Positions 35,893 to 43,722 of a stretch of DNA of 64,000 nt are shown in pieces; positions within the stretch are counted from its first letter, which is position 1; each line of letters opens with the position of its first letter. Made by a program: the position numbers and the translations under genes. Under the pieces are notes generated by a model, which saw only the letters and a list, made by a program, of their open reading frames with translations, made no database searches and was not told the DNA's origin. Origin of the DNA: Colwellia sp. (GTDB lineage: Bacteria > Pseudomonadota > Gammaproteobacteria > Enterobacterales > Alteromonadaceae); NCBI GenBank assembly GCA_013215655.1, contig JABSOX010000017.1, forward strand, positions 47,825 to 111,824, written 5' to 3'.

Positions 35893-38679
35893 CTAGAATG
35901 TATAATCAGCAGTTAAGTAGAATGTTCTACCTAATACGTCAGTATAACGAGGATCATAACCCACTTGATGACCAGCACCACCTGTACGTAGTGACAATGG
36001 TGGTTGTTTATCAAATAAATTGTTGATACCTAAAGTTACATTCAGGTTATCGTTTACAAAATATTGAGTTGTATAGTTAAACAAAGTATATGAAGCAACA
36101 TTTAATTGAACACCACCTTCATAACGTGTAGCAATATCGTCACGTAAACGAATACGTGTACTACCACCCGCATGATACTGATCTTGGTAACCATTACGGA
36201 AGTTCATGTTTAAGCTATGTACAAAATCACCATGGGTAAAGGTATTGGTTAAACGCACAACATTACGGAATGTCACCGCATTATCATCACCAAACTTATC
36301 TAAACTGTCATCAAAAGTATTTTCTGTGCCAATACGTAATCTATTACTTTCTATGACATAGGTACCGGTAATCGATGTTTTTAACGTACCGAAACTAAAT
36401 TCGTTAGTTAAATTCATACCATAATCAATACCTTCGTTGTTTGAAACACCAATATTTACCGCTGCTTGAATTATTGCCAACTGATCTAAACCAGTGCCAC
36501 GGTTAAACGAAGTCGTAAATAAATTGCTATATGTTACTGGGTCAGCAAATATTTGGTTTTGTGTTAAACGCTGTACTTGGTCTTCTAAGGTCACATCCCA
36601 CCAGTCAACGTTGAAGCTAAAATCATTACTTGGCGCATAAACAAACCCAATAGATTTTTGTTCTGATGTTTCCGGTTTAAGATCTGCGAAACCTTCCTGG
36701 AAAACATTATATTGGATAATACCTTCTAAACAACCAGCTGATCTTGCATCACTGGTTGGGAATGGACATTCATAGCCCGACGAAGTAACCCCAAATGGTA
36801 TACGTGGTTCACCAATTTGTCTTAACGTTGCCGATTTAAAACCAGTACCTATTGACGCACGTATTAACCAATCGTCATTTGGACGATAAGATACAGCAAG
36901 TTTATAAGTTGTATCATCTTCATCCTTATTAAGCGTTTCCTTAGCTATATTATCGGTAATTTTACCGATATTATCGTAACGGAATGCGCCGGTAACTTCT
37001 AAACCATCCATGATTGGTGCAATCGCTTCAAAATAGATACCATAGTTTTCACGTGACATATCAAACTCTGGTGATGCTGTCGCAAGGAAAATAATCTCAT
37101 TACTGTTTGCTTCACTTGCAGTTCTTATATATTCAGTCTCTCGGTAATCAAAACCGGCACCAATATAAACATCCCCTGCTGGTAATTCAAATACCGGCAT
37201 TGATGCCTTACCTTCTATTGAATTTAATGAAGTTTTAGTTACGGTCCAGTCACCTGAATACATAGTATCGGCAACCATTTGGTTTTGTTCTTCGCTTAAA
37301 TTTTCAGGTTCAACAAAGATATTTACTTCACCAGAAGTTAATAACGCCATTAACTTATCTTCAATAGGATAGCCTGTGATATAAGATCTATCCTGATCTG
37401 TATCAGAATAACTCCACGCTAAATCATAGGTGATATCGCCGACATCGCCACGCATACCTAATACATAACTATACGAGTCTGTTTGGTTGTCATTTGTACG
37501 ATTTCCACCTGGACGAGTACGCCATGCTACAGCAACGTTAGATACATTGGCGGCTTGCTCAGCAGTTAAGTGTGGGAAAACGTTTTCTTGTACTAATGAT
37601 GAATCAACCGGTAAATTAAAACGTAGTGTCGGATAAGGTGCAATACGTGATATTAAGCTAAAGTCTGAATATGACGCAGTACCAAACAGCTCAATATTAT
37701 CGTTAACTTCTAATACACCTTGTACAAAAAAGTTATCACGCGTACTTTCAGGGAAAATACGTAGTGTTTCTGTGAAATCATAAATACACGAATCACCTTG
37801 TGGCGCATTATTTACACCACAAACGCCATTATTCGAGGCTTTAAATGGGTTAAAGTTTTTATTCGCTAAACCACTAGCGTCGTTAAAACTTACATATGCA
37901 TTTGCTGGAATTGCATTTGATGAAGTACGTTGTAAATATACATCAGTACCTTGATAGCTAAAGGGTAAAATACCTGTACTAGCAAAATCACGGTCCATTG
38001 ACTTTAATTCTTCTTGTTTATCATGGCTATATGAAAACATCACGTTAAAGCCATCAGAACTTAAGTCACCATAACCACCTGTAATGGAGAAGGTCGAGCT
38101 TTCACCACCTGTTTCTTGTGGTTTGTCAAAACGAGCATTAATATTCACGCCTTGATAGTCATCTTTCATGATGAAGTTGATTACACCAACAATGGCATCA
38201 GAACCATAAATAGCAGAGGCACCATCGGTTAAAACATCAACACGTTTAATTGCAGCAAGTGGAATTGAGTTAAGATCGACCGCACTACCAGAACCTGCTG
38301 AAGCTACACGACGACCGTTTATTAGTACGAGTGTATATTGGCCACCTAAAGATCGTAATGAAGCAGTTTGTTGACCGCCACCGCCGCCACCAACAGAATC
38401 AGAAGCCGTTAAAAAGCCTTGCATCTGTGGAATTTGCATCATTAAATCAGGAACGCTTGTTACCCCTGATTTAGCAATATCTGCACTAGAAATACTTGTA
38501 ATGGGTAAAGAGCCTTCCATATCGGTGCGTTTGATACTAGACCCTGTAATTTGAATTCGTTCTACTTGTTCTTCAGCTTCTGCAGCCAAAGTTGTATTAG
38601 AGGCAAGCATCGTTACTGATGCTGTACCACACACAATCGCAAGTCTAACTGACTTAGCCAGCTTAGAGTTTGTAAACAT
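35893..38679 (-). CDS. TonB-dependent outer-membrane receptor
   Basis: The 928-residue protein has a signal peptide (ending SNTTLAAEA), a TonB-box-like start and plug (about 38-165: VERIQITGSSIKRTDMEGSL, LVLINGRRVASAGSGSAVDL, DVLTDGASAIYGSDAIVGVI), and a 22-strand barrel ending in the outer-membrane signature YLTADYTF. The IQITGSSIKRTDMEG start is typical of the large Alteromonadales receptor class used for oligosaccharides or peptides, not only iron. Two cysteine pairs lie in predicted outer loops. The substrate is unknown. It is divergent from the LytS/LytT-type genes. Confidence 0.94.
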   Translation of the reverse strand: MFTNSKLAKSVRLAIVCGTASVTMLASNTTLAAEAEEQVERIQITGSSIKRTDMEGSLPITSISSADIAKSGVTSVPDLMMQIPQMQGFLTASDSVGGGGGGQQTASLRSLGGQYTLVLINGRRVASAGSGSAVDLNSIPLAAIKRVDVLTDGASAIYGSDAIVGVINFIMKDDYQGVNINARFDKPQETGGESSTFSITGGYGDLSSDGFNVMFSYSHDKQEELKSMDRDFASTGILPFSYQGTDVYLQRTSSNAIPANAYVSFNDASGLANKNFNPFKASNNGVCGVNNAPQGDSCIYDFTETLRIFPESTRDNFFVQGVLEVNDNIELFGTASYSDFSLISRIAPYPTLRFNLPVDSSLVQENVFPHLTAEQAANVSNVAVAWRTRPGGNRTNDNQTDSYSYVLGMRGDVGDITYDLAWSYSDTDQDRSYITGYPIEDKLMALLTSGEVNIFVEPENLSEEQNQMVADTMYSGDWTVTKTSLNSIEGKASMPVFELPAGDVYIGAGFDYRETEYIRTASEANSNEIIFLATASPEFDMSRENYGIYFEAIAPIMDGLEVTGAFRYDNIGKITDNIAKETLNKDEDDTTYKLAVSYRPNDDWLIRASIGTGFKSATLRQIGEPRIPFGVTSSGYECPFPTSDARSAGCLEGIIQYNVFQEGFADLKPETSEQKSIGFVYAPSNDFSFNVDWWDVTLEDQVQRLTQNQIFADPVTYSNLFTTSFNRGTGLDQLAIIQAAVNIGVSNNEGIDYGMNLTNEFSFGTLKTSITGTYVIESNRLRIGTENTFDDSLDKFGDDNAVTFRNVVRLTNTFTHGDFVHSLNMNFRNGYQDQYHAGGSTRIRLRDDIATRYEGGVQLNVASYTLFNYTTQYFVNDNLNVTLGINNLFDKQPPLSLRTGGAGHQVGYDPRYTDVLGRTFYLTADYTF

Positions 38680-39020
38680 GTGTTACTCCCTATGTAATTA
38701 TATTATTTAAGTGATAAGTTTTTTATCATCGGGCGTCAATTTAACTTTATCCATCAATATACACATTAACTAATACGCTAAAGCACCAAATAACGGGACA
38801 AAAGGCAGGAATATAAGGACAAATGGTATTTAAAGTGTAATTACATTTAGAATGGAAATTGGAGACTAAGTGATAACATACTGATTAATATGTTAAATAC
38901 AGGTGTTTAATAAAGTTCAATTTGTCTTTTATTTAGAAAAGTATGACTAAATGTAAATGAAGATTGCAATCGTTAACAAAATTGATGAATATTCATTGTC
39001 CATTTATATTTGTAGTCATT
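38680..39020. other. Intergenic region between the receptor and the LytS-like gene
   Basis: About 340 bp of AT-rich DNA that must hold two divergent promoters. I see no Fur-like box, strong palindrome or RNA structure in it. Confidence 0.5.
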
Positions 39021-39281
39021 ATGTTTAAGAATTTTGTAAATAATATTCCCAATATTAAGTTTTGGGCTGCTAGCCTCGTATTTTGGTTAATATTAAATAC
39101 TGTTGCATCCTCGCATAGTTACCGAATGAGTATCCATTACGATCGACCAGCAGTATTTTTTGATGTTTGGCTCGAATACTTACCTTGGTGGGGGAATTGG
39201 GCAATAATATCTCCTTTAATCATCGCTGTAACAGCAACTATTTCGTTAGAAAGAGAAACATTATTTAAATTTATTATTTAA
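39021..39281 (+). pseudogene. N-terminal fragment of a LytS-type sensor kinase
   Basis: This frame encodes the first two membrane helices (IKFWAASLVFWLILNTVASS and WAIISPLIIAVTATISL) of a LytS/YehU-like sensor and ends at TAA (39279-39281). The rest of the kinase continues in the same frame 12 bp later, so a single nonsense codon, not a frameshift, separates the two parts. The ATG at 39021 fits the usual N-terminus; upstream TTG (38964) and ATG (38985) codons are alternatives. No clear ribosome site precedes any of them. Confidence 0.7.
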
Positions 39282-39293
39282 AACATTGCCTTA

Positions 39294-40118
39294 ATGTTGG
39301 CAATATTTACTTTTTATTGGACATTAACAATCATCGAAGTTACTTTTCTCAAAGCAGGAACGTTGACCTATCAAGAGTTAAGAGATGCTTCAAATCAATT
39401 GCTGTTGGGTCCATTGCATATGGATTTTATTGTATATATCGCAGTATTTTGTGGTGGTTATGCGTATTCAAATTATAAGTCATCACAACATCATGCAGCA
39501 CTTAATGAGCAATTAGAAAAACAGCTTATTAAAGTAGAACTACAATCTTTAAAATCACAACTTAATCCACACTTTTTATTCAATACACTTAATACTATTG
39601 CCAGTCTCATCCGCTTAGAAGATAAAAAAAATGCAATAAAGGCCTTAAGTGAATTAAGTTTGATGCTGAGGAAAGTGCTCGAGAATGAAAGTCATCAGTT
39701 GATCCCTTTCCATCAAGAAATCAACTTTATTGAAAGTTATCTCACTATCCAGAAAATGCGCTTTGAAGACAAACTCGACATTAGGTTGAAAATAGACGAC
39801 GCATGTTTGCAAATCCCAATACCCTTTATGTTATTGCAACCACTTGTTGAAAACGCAATACAGCACGGCTCTCAACTTGAAAGTAATAAGAATAAGCTAC
39901 AATTAAATGCTTATATTAAACACAATCGATTAGTCGTCAAATTAATGAACAAAGTACCCGAAATAGAAGGAAATAAAGGTTTTGGTATAGGATTAAAAAA
40001 CTGTCGGCAACGGATGGAAAAACTTTATAATAATGACTTTGAACTAAGCCTGACGAAATTAGAAAATGGATATTTTGAAACGTTCTTAACACTACCTTTA
40101 GGAAACGATAATGATTAA
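39294..40118 (+). CDS. LytS-type histidine kinase, C-terminal part
   Basis: The 274-residue frame has two membrane helices (MLAIFTFYWTLTIIEVTFL and MDFIVYIAVFCGGYAY), a coiled linker, and the His_kinase domain of the LytS/YehU group: QLNPHFLFNTLNTIASLIRL with the phospho-acceptor His (about 103), the N-box QPLVENAIQHG and the G-box GFGIGLKNCRQRM. The full sensor would include the 86 codons upstream, cut off by an in-frame TAA. This part could still be made by re-initiation at the ATG at 39294, but its ribosome site is poor. It overlaps the regulator gene by 8 bp. Confidence 0.8.
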   Translation: MLAIFTFYWTLTIIEVTFLKAGTLTYQELRDASNQLLLGPLHMDFIVYIAVFCGGYAYSNYKSSQHHAALNEQLEKQLIKVELQSLKSQLNPHFLFNTLNTIASLIRLEDKKNAIKALSELSLMLRKVLENESHQLIPFHQEINFIESYLTIQKMRFEDKLDIRLKIDDACLQIPIPFMLLQPLVENAIQHGSQLESNKNKLQLNAYIKHNRLVVKLMNKVPEIEGNKGFGIGLKNCRQRMEKLYNNDFELSLTKLENGYFETFLTLPLGNDND

Positions 40119-40869
40119 AGTACTTATCGCTGATGATGAAACCCTCGCCAGAAAATCAATCAAGCTTTTACTCAAAACCGAAGGGGATATCAGTGAAATA
40201 ATTGAAACGGCCGATGGTAGTGATGTCGTAGAATTATGTAAAAAACATTCGCCAGATATTATTTTTCTTGATATTCAAATGCCAGGAAAAACCGGAATAC
40301 AAATAGCGGAAGAAATACCCCAAGGCCCAGTGATCATTTTTGCAACTGCATACGATCAATATGCCATCACCGCTTTTGAACTAAATGCCATCGATTATTT
40401 ACTTAAACCCTTTGATGATGATAGGTTCTACGCATCTCTTAATAAAGCGCGTCATCAACTCACTCAAAAGACTACAACTGATTTTAAAGCAATCAGCCAA
40501 TTGATAAAGGAAATAAGTACCGGACAAGCCAAACAATATAAAAGCCGCTTAGTCATTAAAGATCCCGGGCGTATTCGTTTGATTGAGGTAGCAGATATTA
40601 ACTATATATCTGGAGCAGGTAATTATGCTGATGTATTTTTATTAGATAGTAGTCATGTATTACACAGAGAAACATTGACCGCATTAGTTGGTCAACTTGA
40701 CCCTGATATATTTATACGCATTCATCGTTCATCAATCGTACGACGTAGTAGCATCTGTGAGCTTCGGTCAAATGATAATGGTGATTATACCGTCATACTA
40801 AAAACGGGTGAACAATTGACATTATCAAGAAGAAATAAAAGCAAATTTGATGAATTATTACAAGAATAG
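40111..40869 (+). CDS. LytTR-family response regulator
   Basis: The 252-residue protein has an N-terminal receiver domain (about 1-120) with the acidic pair DDE at the start, the phospho-Asp in PDIIFLDIQMPGKTG and the Lys of DYLLKPFDDD. A C-terminal LytTR DNA-binding domain follows (about 150-250: SRLVIKDPGRIRLIEVADIN, RIHRSSIVRRSSICEL). It is the partner of the kinase encoded just upstream, in the YehT/LytR manner. Its start overlaps the kinase end, and a hairpin follows. Its target may be the divergent TonB receptor gene; that is a guess from position. Confidence 0.93.
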   Translation: MIKVLIADDETLARKSIKLLLKTEGDISEIIETADGSDVVELCKKHSPDIIFLDIQMPGKTGIQIAEEIPQGPVIIFATAYDQYAITAFELNAIDYLLKPFDDDRFYASLNKARHQLTQKTTTDFKAISQLIKEISTGQAKQYKSRLVIKDPGRIRLIEVADINYISGAGNYADVFLLDSSHVLHRETLTALVGQLDPDIFIRIHRSSIVRRSSICELRSNDNGDYTVILKTGEQLTLSRRNKSKFDELLQE

Positions 40870-40883
40870 TATAAAAAGAAAAT

Positions 40884-40902
40884 GGGGCGGAAGAACCGCC
40901 CC
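40884..40902. terminator. Hairpin after the LytTR gene
   Basis: GGGGCGG (40884-40890) and CCGCCCC (40896-40902) form a GC-rich stem with loop AAGAA, 15 bp after the LytTR stop. The T-rich side (TTTTCTTTTTA) is on the minus strand, so termination may be bidirectional or favour transcripts coming from the right. Confidence 0.6.
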
Positions 40903-41157
40903 AAAAAGCATATGTAGTAAATAAGATTGACAGATCATTAAATAACCACTGCATGTGTAAACAAACATCAAATCATCGCTAAGTAATCCAAGGAGTATAG
41001 TTTTACCTAAATAGTTTTGACGATGGCATTATGGCATTCAGTTTTATTTCTGCTAGCTCATTGTGATGAATCGAACAAATGTAGTGACCAACGGCAAAAA
41101 ATTAGTGATAACAGTGCATTAAACAAAATTCGGTGATAATTAAAATACTGGGCAGTT

Positions 41158-41619
41158 CTAGTTATTAGATCTTAAGCTTGCAACTACAGCTTGTGCATTT
41201 GCATTACGGGCAGCGGCTGCGACCTCTTTAGTTACCACCGTTTTACCAACGGGTGCAATTGAAATACCAGCAAGCTTTAAGTGCTGCAATGCGAATGGAA
41301 TGCCAATAATAGTTATAAAACACGCTATAGCTGAAAGAACATGGCCTAAAGCTAACCAAAAACCAGCAAAAATAAACCAAATAATATTACCTAGCATTCC
41401 TAAACCACCCGTACCAATATCTTCATATTGCGTTAGTTCATCACGAGCTATAGCTTCTTTGCCAAAAGGGAAAAATGAAAAGCCTGCCATAACAAAACAA
41501 GACCTTCCCCAAGGAATACCTACAATACTAATAAAGGCTAAAAGCCCAAAAAAGCACCAAGCTAATCCCATCATGACTCCACCAAATATAAACCAAATTA
41601 GATTACCAATTGTTCTCAT
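41158..41619 (-). CDS. yccF: YccF-domain inner-membrane protein
   Basis: The 153-residue protein has the duplicated YccF domain: IGNLIWFIFGGVMMGLAWCF with IPWGRSCFVMAGFSFFPFGK, then LGNIIWFIFAGFWLALGHVL with IPFALQHLKLAGISIAPVGK, about four membrane helices in all. E. coli YccF has 148 residues and ends with a similar EAARANAxA-type tail. The function is unknown. It is 14 bp downstream of the TM2-domain gene, on the same strand, so the two are probably cotranscribed. Confidence 0.88.
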   Translation of the reverse strand: MRTIGNLIWFIFGGVMMGLAWCFFGLLAFISIVGIPWGRSCFVMAGFSFFPFGKEAIARDELTQYEDIGTGGLGMLGNIIWFIFAGFWLALGHVLSAIACFITIIGIPFALQHLKLAGISIAPVGKTVVTKEVAAAARNANAQAVVASLRSNN

Positions 41620-41633
41620 TTTATTTCCTTAAA

Positions 41634-41960
41634 CTAAAATATTGGGCTAAGTATGTTGCCATCCGCGTCTTCAAATTTTCCAGCTAAAATAGTAATTAAA
41701 TCAGCTAACCACCATATGCCACAGCCGCCAAGAGTGATAAGCATTAAAGCTCCACTACCGCGCTTACCATAAACGAATCGATGAACACCAAACACACCAA
41801 GGAATAAACAATAAATAAATGCAAATATACCTTGTGCATTATTTTTAGGCACTCCCCCATATACACTTGGCAGATGCTGTTCAGATCGACAATATTTACA
41901 AGAGCTATCAGTAGCTAAGATATGCTCTCCACAGTAACGGCAAAAAACGCTTGGATTCAT
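41634..41960 (-). CDS. TM2-domain protein with N-terminal zinc ribbon
   Basis: The 108-residue protein has a small zinc-ribbon (FCRYCGEHILATDSSCKYC, two CxxC knuckles at about 7-10 and 20-23) followed by a TM2 domain: a helix (QGIFAFIYCLFLGVFGVHRF), the YGKRGSGALML turn, and a second helix (LGGCGIWWLADLITILAG). TM2 proteins are small membrane proteins with no agreed function. It is paired with yccF downstream. Confidence 0.87.
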   Translation of the reverse strand: MNPSVFCRYCGEHILATDSSCKYCRSEQHLPSVYGGVPKNNAQGIFAFIYCLFLGVFGVHRFVYGKRGSGALMLITLGGCGIWWLADLITILAGKFEDADGNILSPIF

Positions 41961-41999
41961 TATATTATCCTTCTTATATGAATTTATTCTTTATCAACC

Positions 42000-42088
42000 T
42001 ATGCCCGTTACTATTCAAAGTGCTCAATTTCGTTTAAAGCCCATCGAAAAAGGTTGTGAGCCATGCATCTTGATTGGTAACAGGTATA
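42000..42088. mobile_element. Short MITE-like element, family B (89 bp)
   Basis: The left end TATGCCCGTTACTATTCAAA and the right end, whose complement reads TATACCTGTTACCAATCAAG, form imperfect inverted repeats. Both ends match the longer element at 42245-42494, so this is probably an internally deleted copy. Confidence 0.65.
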
Positions 42089-42244
42089 TAAAAGCAAAAA
42101 AGACGCCAAGTTTCAGCGCCTATTTATAAGGGCTTAAGACATATCAAAATACATACCAGTAAAAAACTTAGTGCTTTTAACTAATTATTCATTGTTTTTG
42201 CCAATAACAATCATCAACATTTGTTTTATTAGCACTTAGGTGCA

Positions 42245-42494
42245 TATACCCGTTACCATTCAAAGTACGTGATTTCAGTTAGAGTTATAAGCTCTTTAGG
42301 CGAGGCATACATTTTAGAGAATGGTCATTCTCGGCAACTGCGTCCTGCGTTGCCCTAATGGTCCACATCCATGTGGAAACCTTGTCACAATGAATAACGC
42401 GGCATAAAGTGCTTATAAACCAACCCAGAGGGGACTTCTGAGCAAACCATGCTCATCAGTCCTGAAACATGCATCTTGATTGGTAACGGGTATA
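42245..42494. mobile_element. MITE-like element, family B (250 bp)
   Basis: The ends are inverted repeats starting TATACCCGTTACCATTCAAA (42245) and, on the other strand, TATACCCGTTACCAATCAAG (from 42494). The interior is non-coding and includes the palindrome CCACATCCATGTGG at 42362-42375. TATA flanks both ends, so a TA target is possible. The 650-bp gap at 41961-42610 holds only this element, its short relative and filler. Confidence 0.75.
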
Positions 42495-42610
42495 TATAAA
42501 TATTAATGCCAACACTCAGTTAAAGCTGATGAATGTTGCTAAAACATGACCAAAAACCAAGTACGAGCTAACTTACTTTTTCCTTGTTTAACTGCAGGTT
42601 AGACCGGAAT

Positions 42611-42952
42611 TTAAGTTAACCTATTCGCCCAATTCCCATTATGCTCTTTTGTACAACGTTCTTCAGTGTCATATAAAATATGCTCTGCTACATTTCTAAA
42701 TTGAACTCCGATTTCATTTAGCTTCATTTTAATTAGAGAACTAAGTACTTTTTCACCACTATTTGATATAAAAAGAGCAAGCTGTTCATTGGTATCGAAA
42801 ACAAAAATAATTTTTAGACTTTTTGGGAAATTTGAATAACTAACTAGATGAGTTAGCCATTGAAACCCGTTTATCTCCTTTAATGCCGTTTCACAAACAT
42901 CAGTTAATACCAGCCTAAGTTGATTATCTATTTTTTTATCCGTTTTACGCAT
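42611..42952 (-). CDS. Conserved protein of unknown function
   Basis: The 113-residue protein (from the ATG at 42952) reads MRKTDKKIDNQLRLVLTDVC, INGFQWLTHLVSYSNFPKSL, IIFVFDTNEQLALF, and ends AEHILYDTEERCTKEHNGNW. I recall close relatives in Shewanella, Vibrio and Pseudoalteromonas, sometimes labelled Fis family, although I see no Fis-type helix-turn-helix. A longer frame starting at a GTG (42988) is less likely because homologues begin MRKTDKK. The gene is isolated: a MITE region lies downstream, an SMI1/KNR4 gene upstream. Confidence 0.7.
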   Translation of the reverse strand: MRKTDKKIDNQLRLVLTDVCETALKEINGFQWLTHLVSYSNFPKSLKIIFVFDTNEQLALFISNSGEKVLSSLIKMKLNEIGVQFRNVAEHILYDTEERCTKEHNGNWANRLT

Positions 42953-43071
42953 ACGCTGAAGACCGCCTAATATCAACAAAACTACCACAATGGCTTAATA
43001 CATTTCCAAAAAAAATCTGGACGAAACCAAGCAAACGCTTAGTCGTCCCGCTTAAAATTCTTATAACATTA

Positions 43072-43521
43072 TTAAAGTTCATTGAACTCTTCCAACCATT
43101 CAATGAAAGAATCAGATACTTTTGTAACAGTACAAAATTCATGGTCAAAAAAACATACGGGTATATCGGTTTGTTTACTTGCACAATCAGTAAGTTTGAA
43201 ACAAAACATGTTTCCCTTACAATCAGATGCAAATAAAATATGCCCTTTTGGCATACCCGTCATTTCATATAGCTTTGATAGTGAAAATACATCTTCTAGA
43301 CTTAAGAAGTCTTGTACTTCAGAAATATCCACACCTAAATCACAGATTTTAGTTAACACATTGGGAGTGTGAACCAAACCATAGGAAGATATTAAATATT
43401 TATATGAGTCGGGTAAAAAAATATTTAACTTTAATTCAAGCTCTGCGATATCATTTTTATCTATTGGTACCATGGCGTGTTTACTACCCCAGTTTTTTAC
43501 AAATAGATCAATACTGTTCAT
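43072..43521 (-). CDS. SMI1/KNR4-family protein
   Basis: The 149-residue protein has the SMI1/KNR4 (SUKH) pattern: an N-terminal DKNDIAELELKLNIFLPDSY, KYLISSYGLVH, a central VQDFLSLEDVFSLSKLYEMT, HILFASDCKGNMFCF, and a C-terminal SDSFIEWLEEF helix. Many bacterial SUKH proteins are immunity proteins for contact-dependent or polymorphic toxins. No toxin gene is next to it in this window, so it is either an orphan immunity gene or a housekeeping member. Confidence 0.85.
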   Translation of the reverse strand: MNSIDLFVKNWGSKHAMVPIDKNDIAELELKLNIFLPDSYKYLISSYGLVHTPNVLTKICDLGVDISEVQDFLSLEDVFSLSKLYEMTGMPKGHILFASDCKGNMFCFKLTDCASKQTDIPVCFFDHEFCTVTKVSDSFIEWLEEFNEL

Positions 43522-43654
43522 TTAGGAAAACTCCAATACAACTAACGAGTCTGCATATTAACTCGTTTTTTAGTTTATTTATTAATTTGAGCACGCTAGT
43601 AACATTAATTTCTTTTAACAATCAAAATATTTACGTTTTTGTCTCATAACGTGT

Positions 43655-43686
43655 AAAAAAACTCAAACAGTTTGCACTATTTGAGC
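43655..43686 (-). terminator. Terminator of the amidohydrolase gene
   Basis: CTCAAA (43662-43667) pairs with TTTGAG (43680-43685), and on the minus strand the stem is followed by TTTTTTT. It is 37 bp past the stop at 43723. The stem is short. Confidence 0.55.
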
Positions 43687-43722
43687 TTTATATATGACTA
43701 CCTAAAAAGATATTTTAATGGA

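Noticed and set aside
42945..43232. 95-residue minus-strand frame between the SMI1 gene and the conserved small gene
   Set aside because: It overlaps the 3' end of the SMI1/KNR4 gene in another frame and has no recognisable features.
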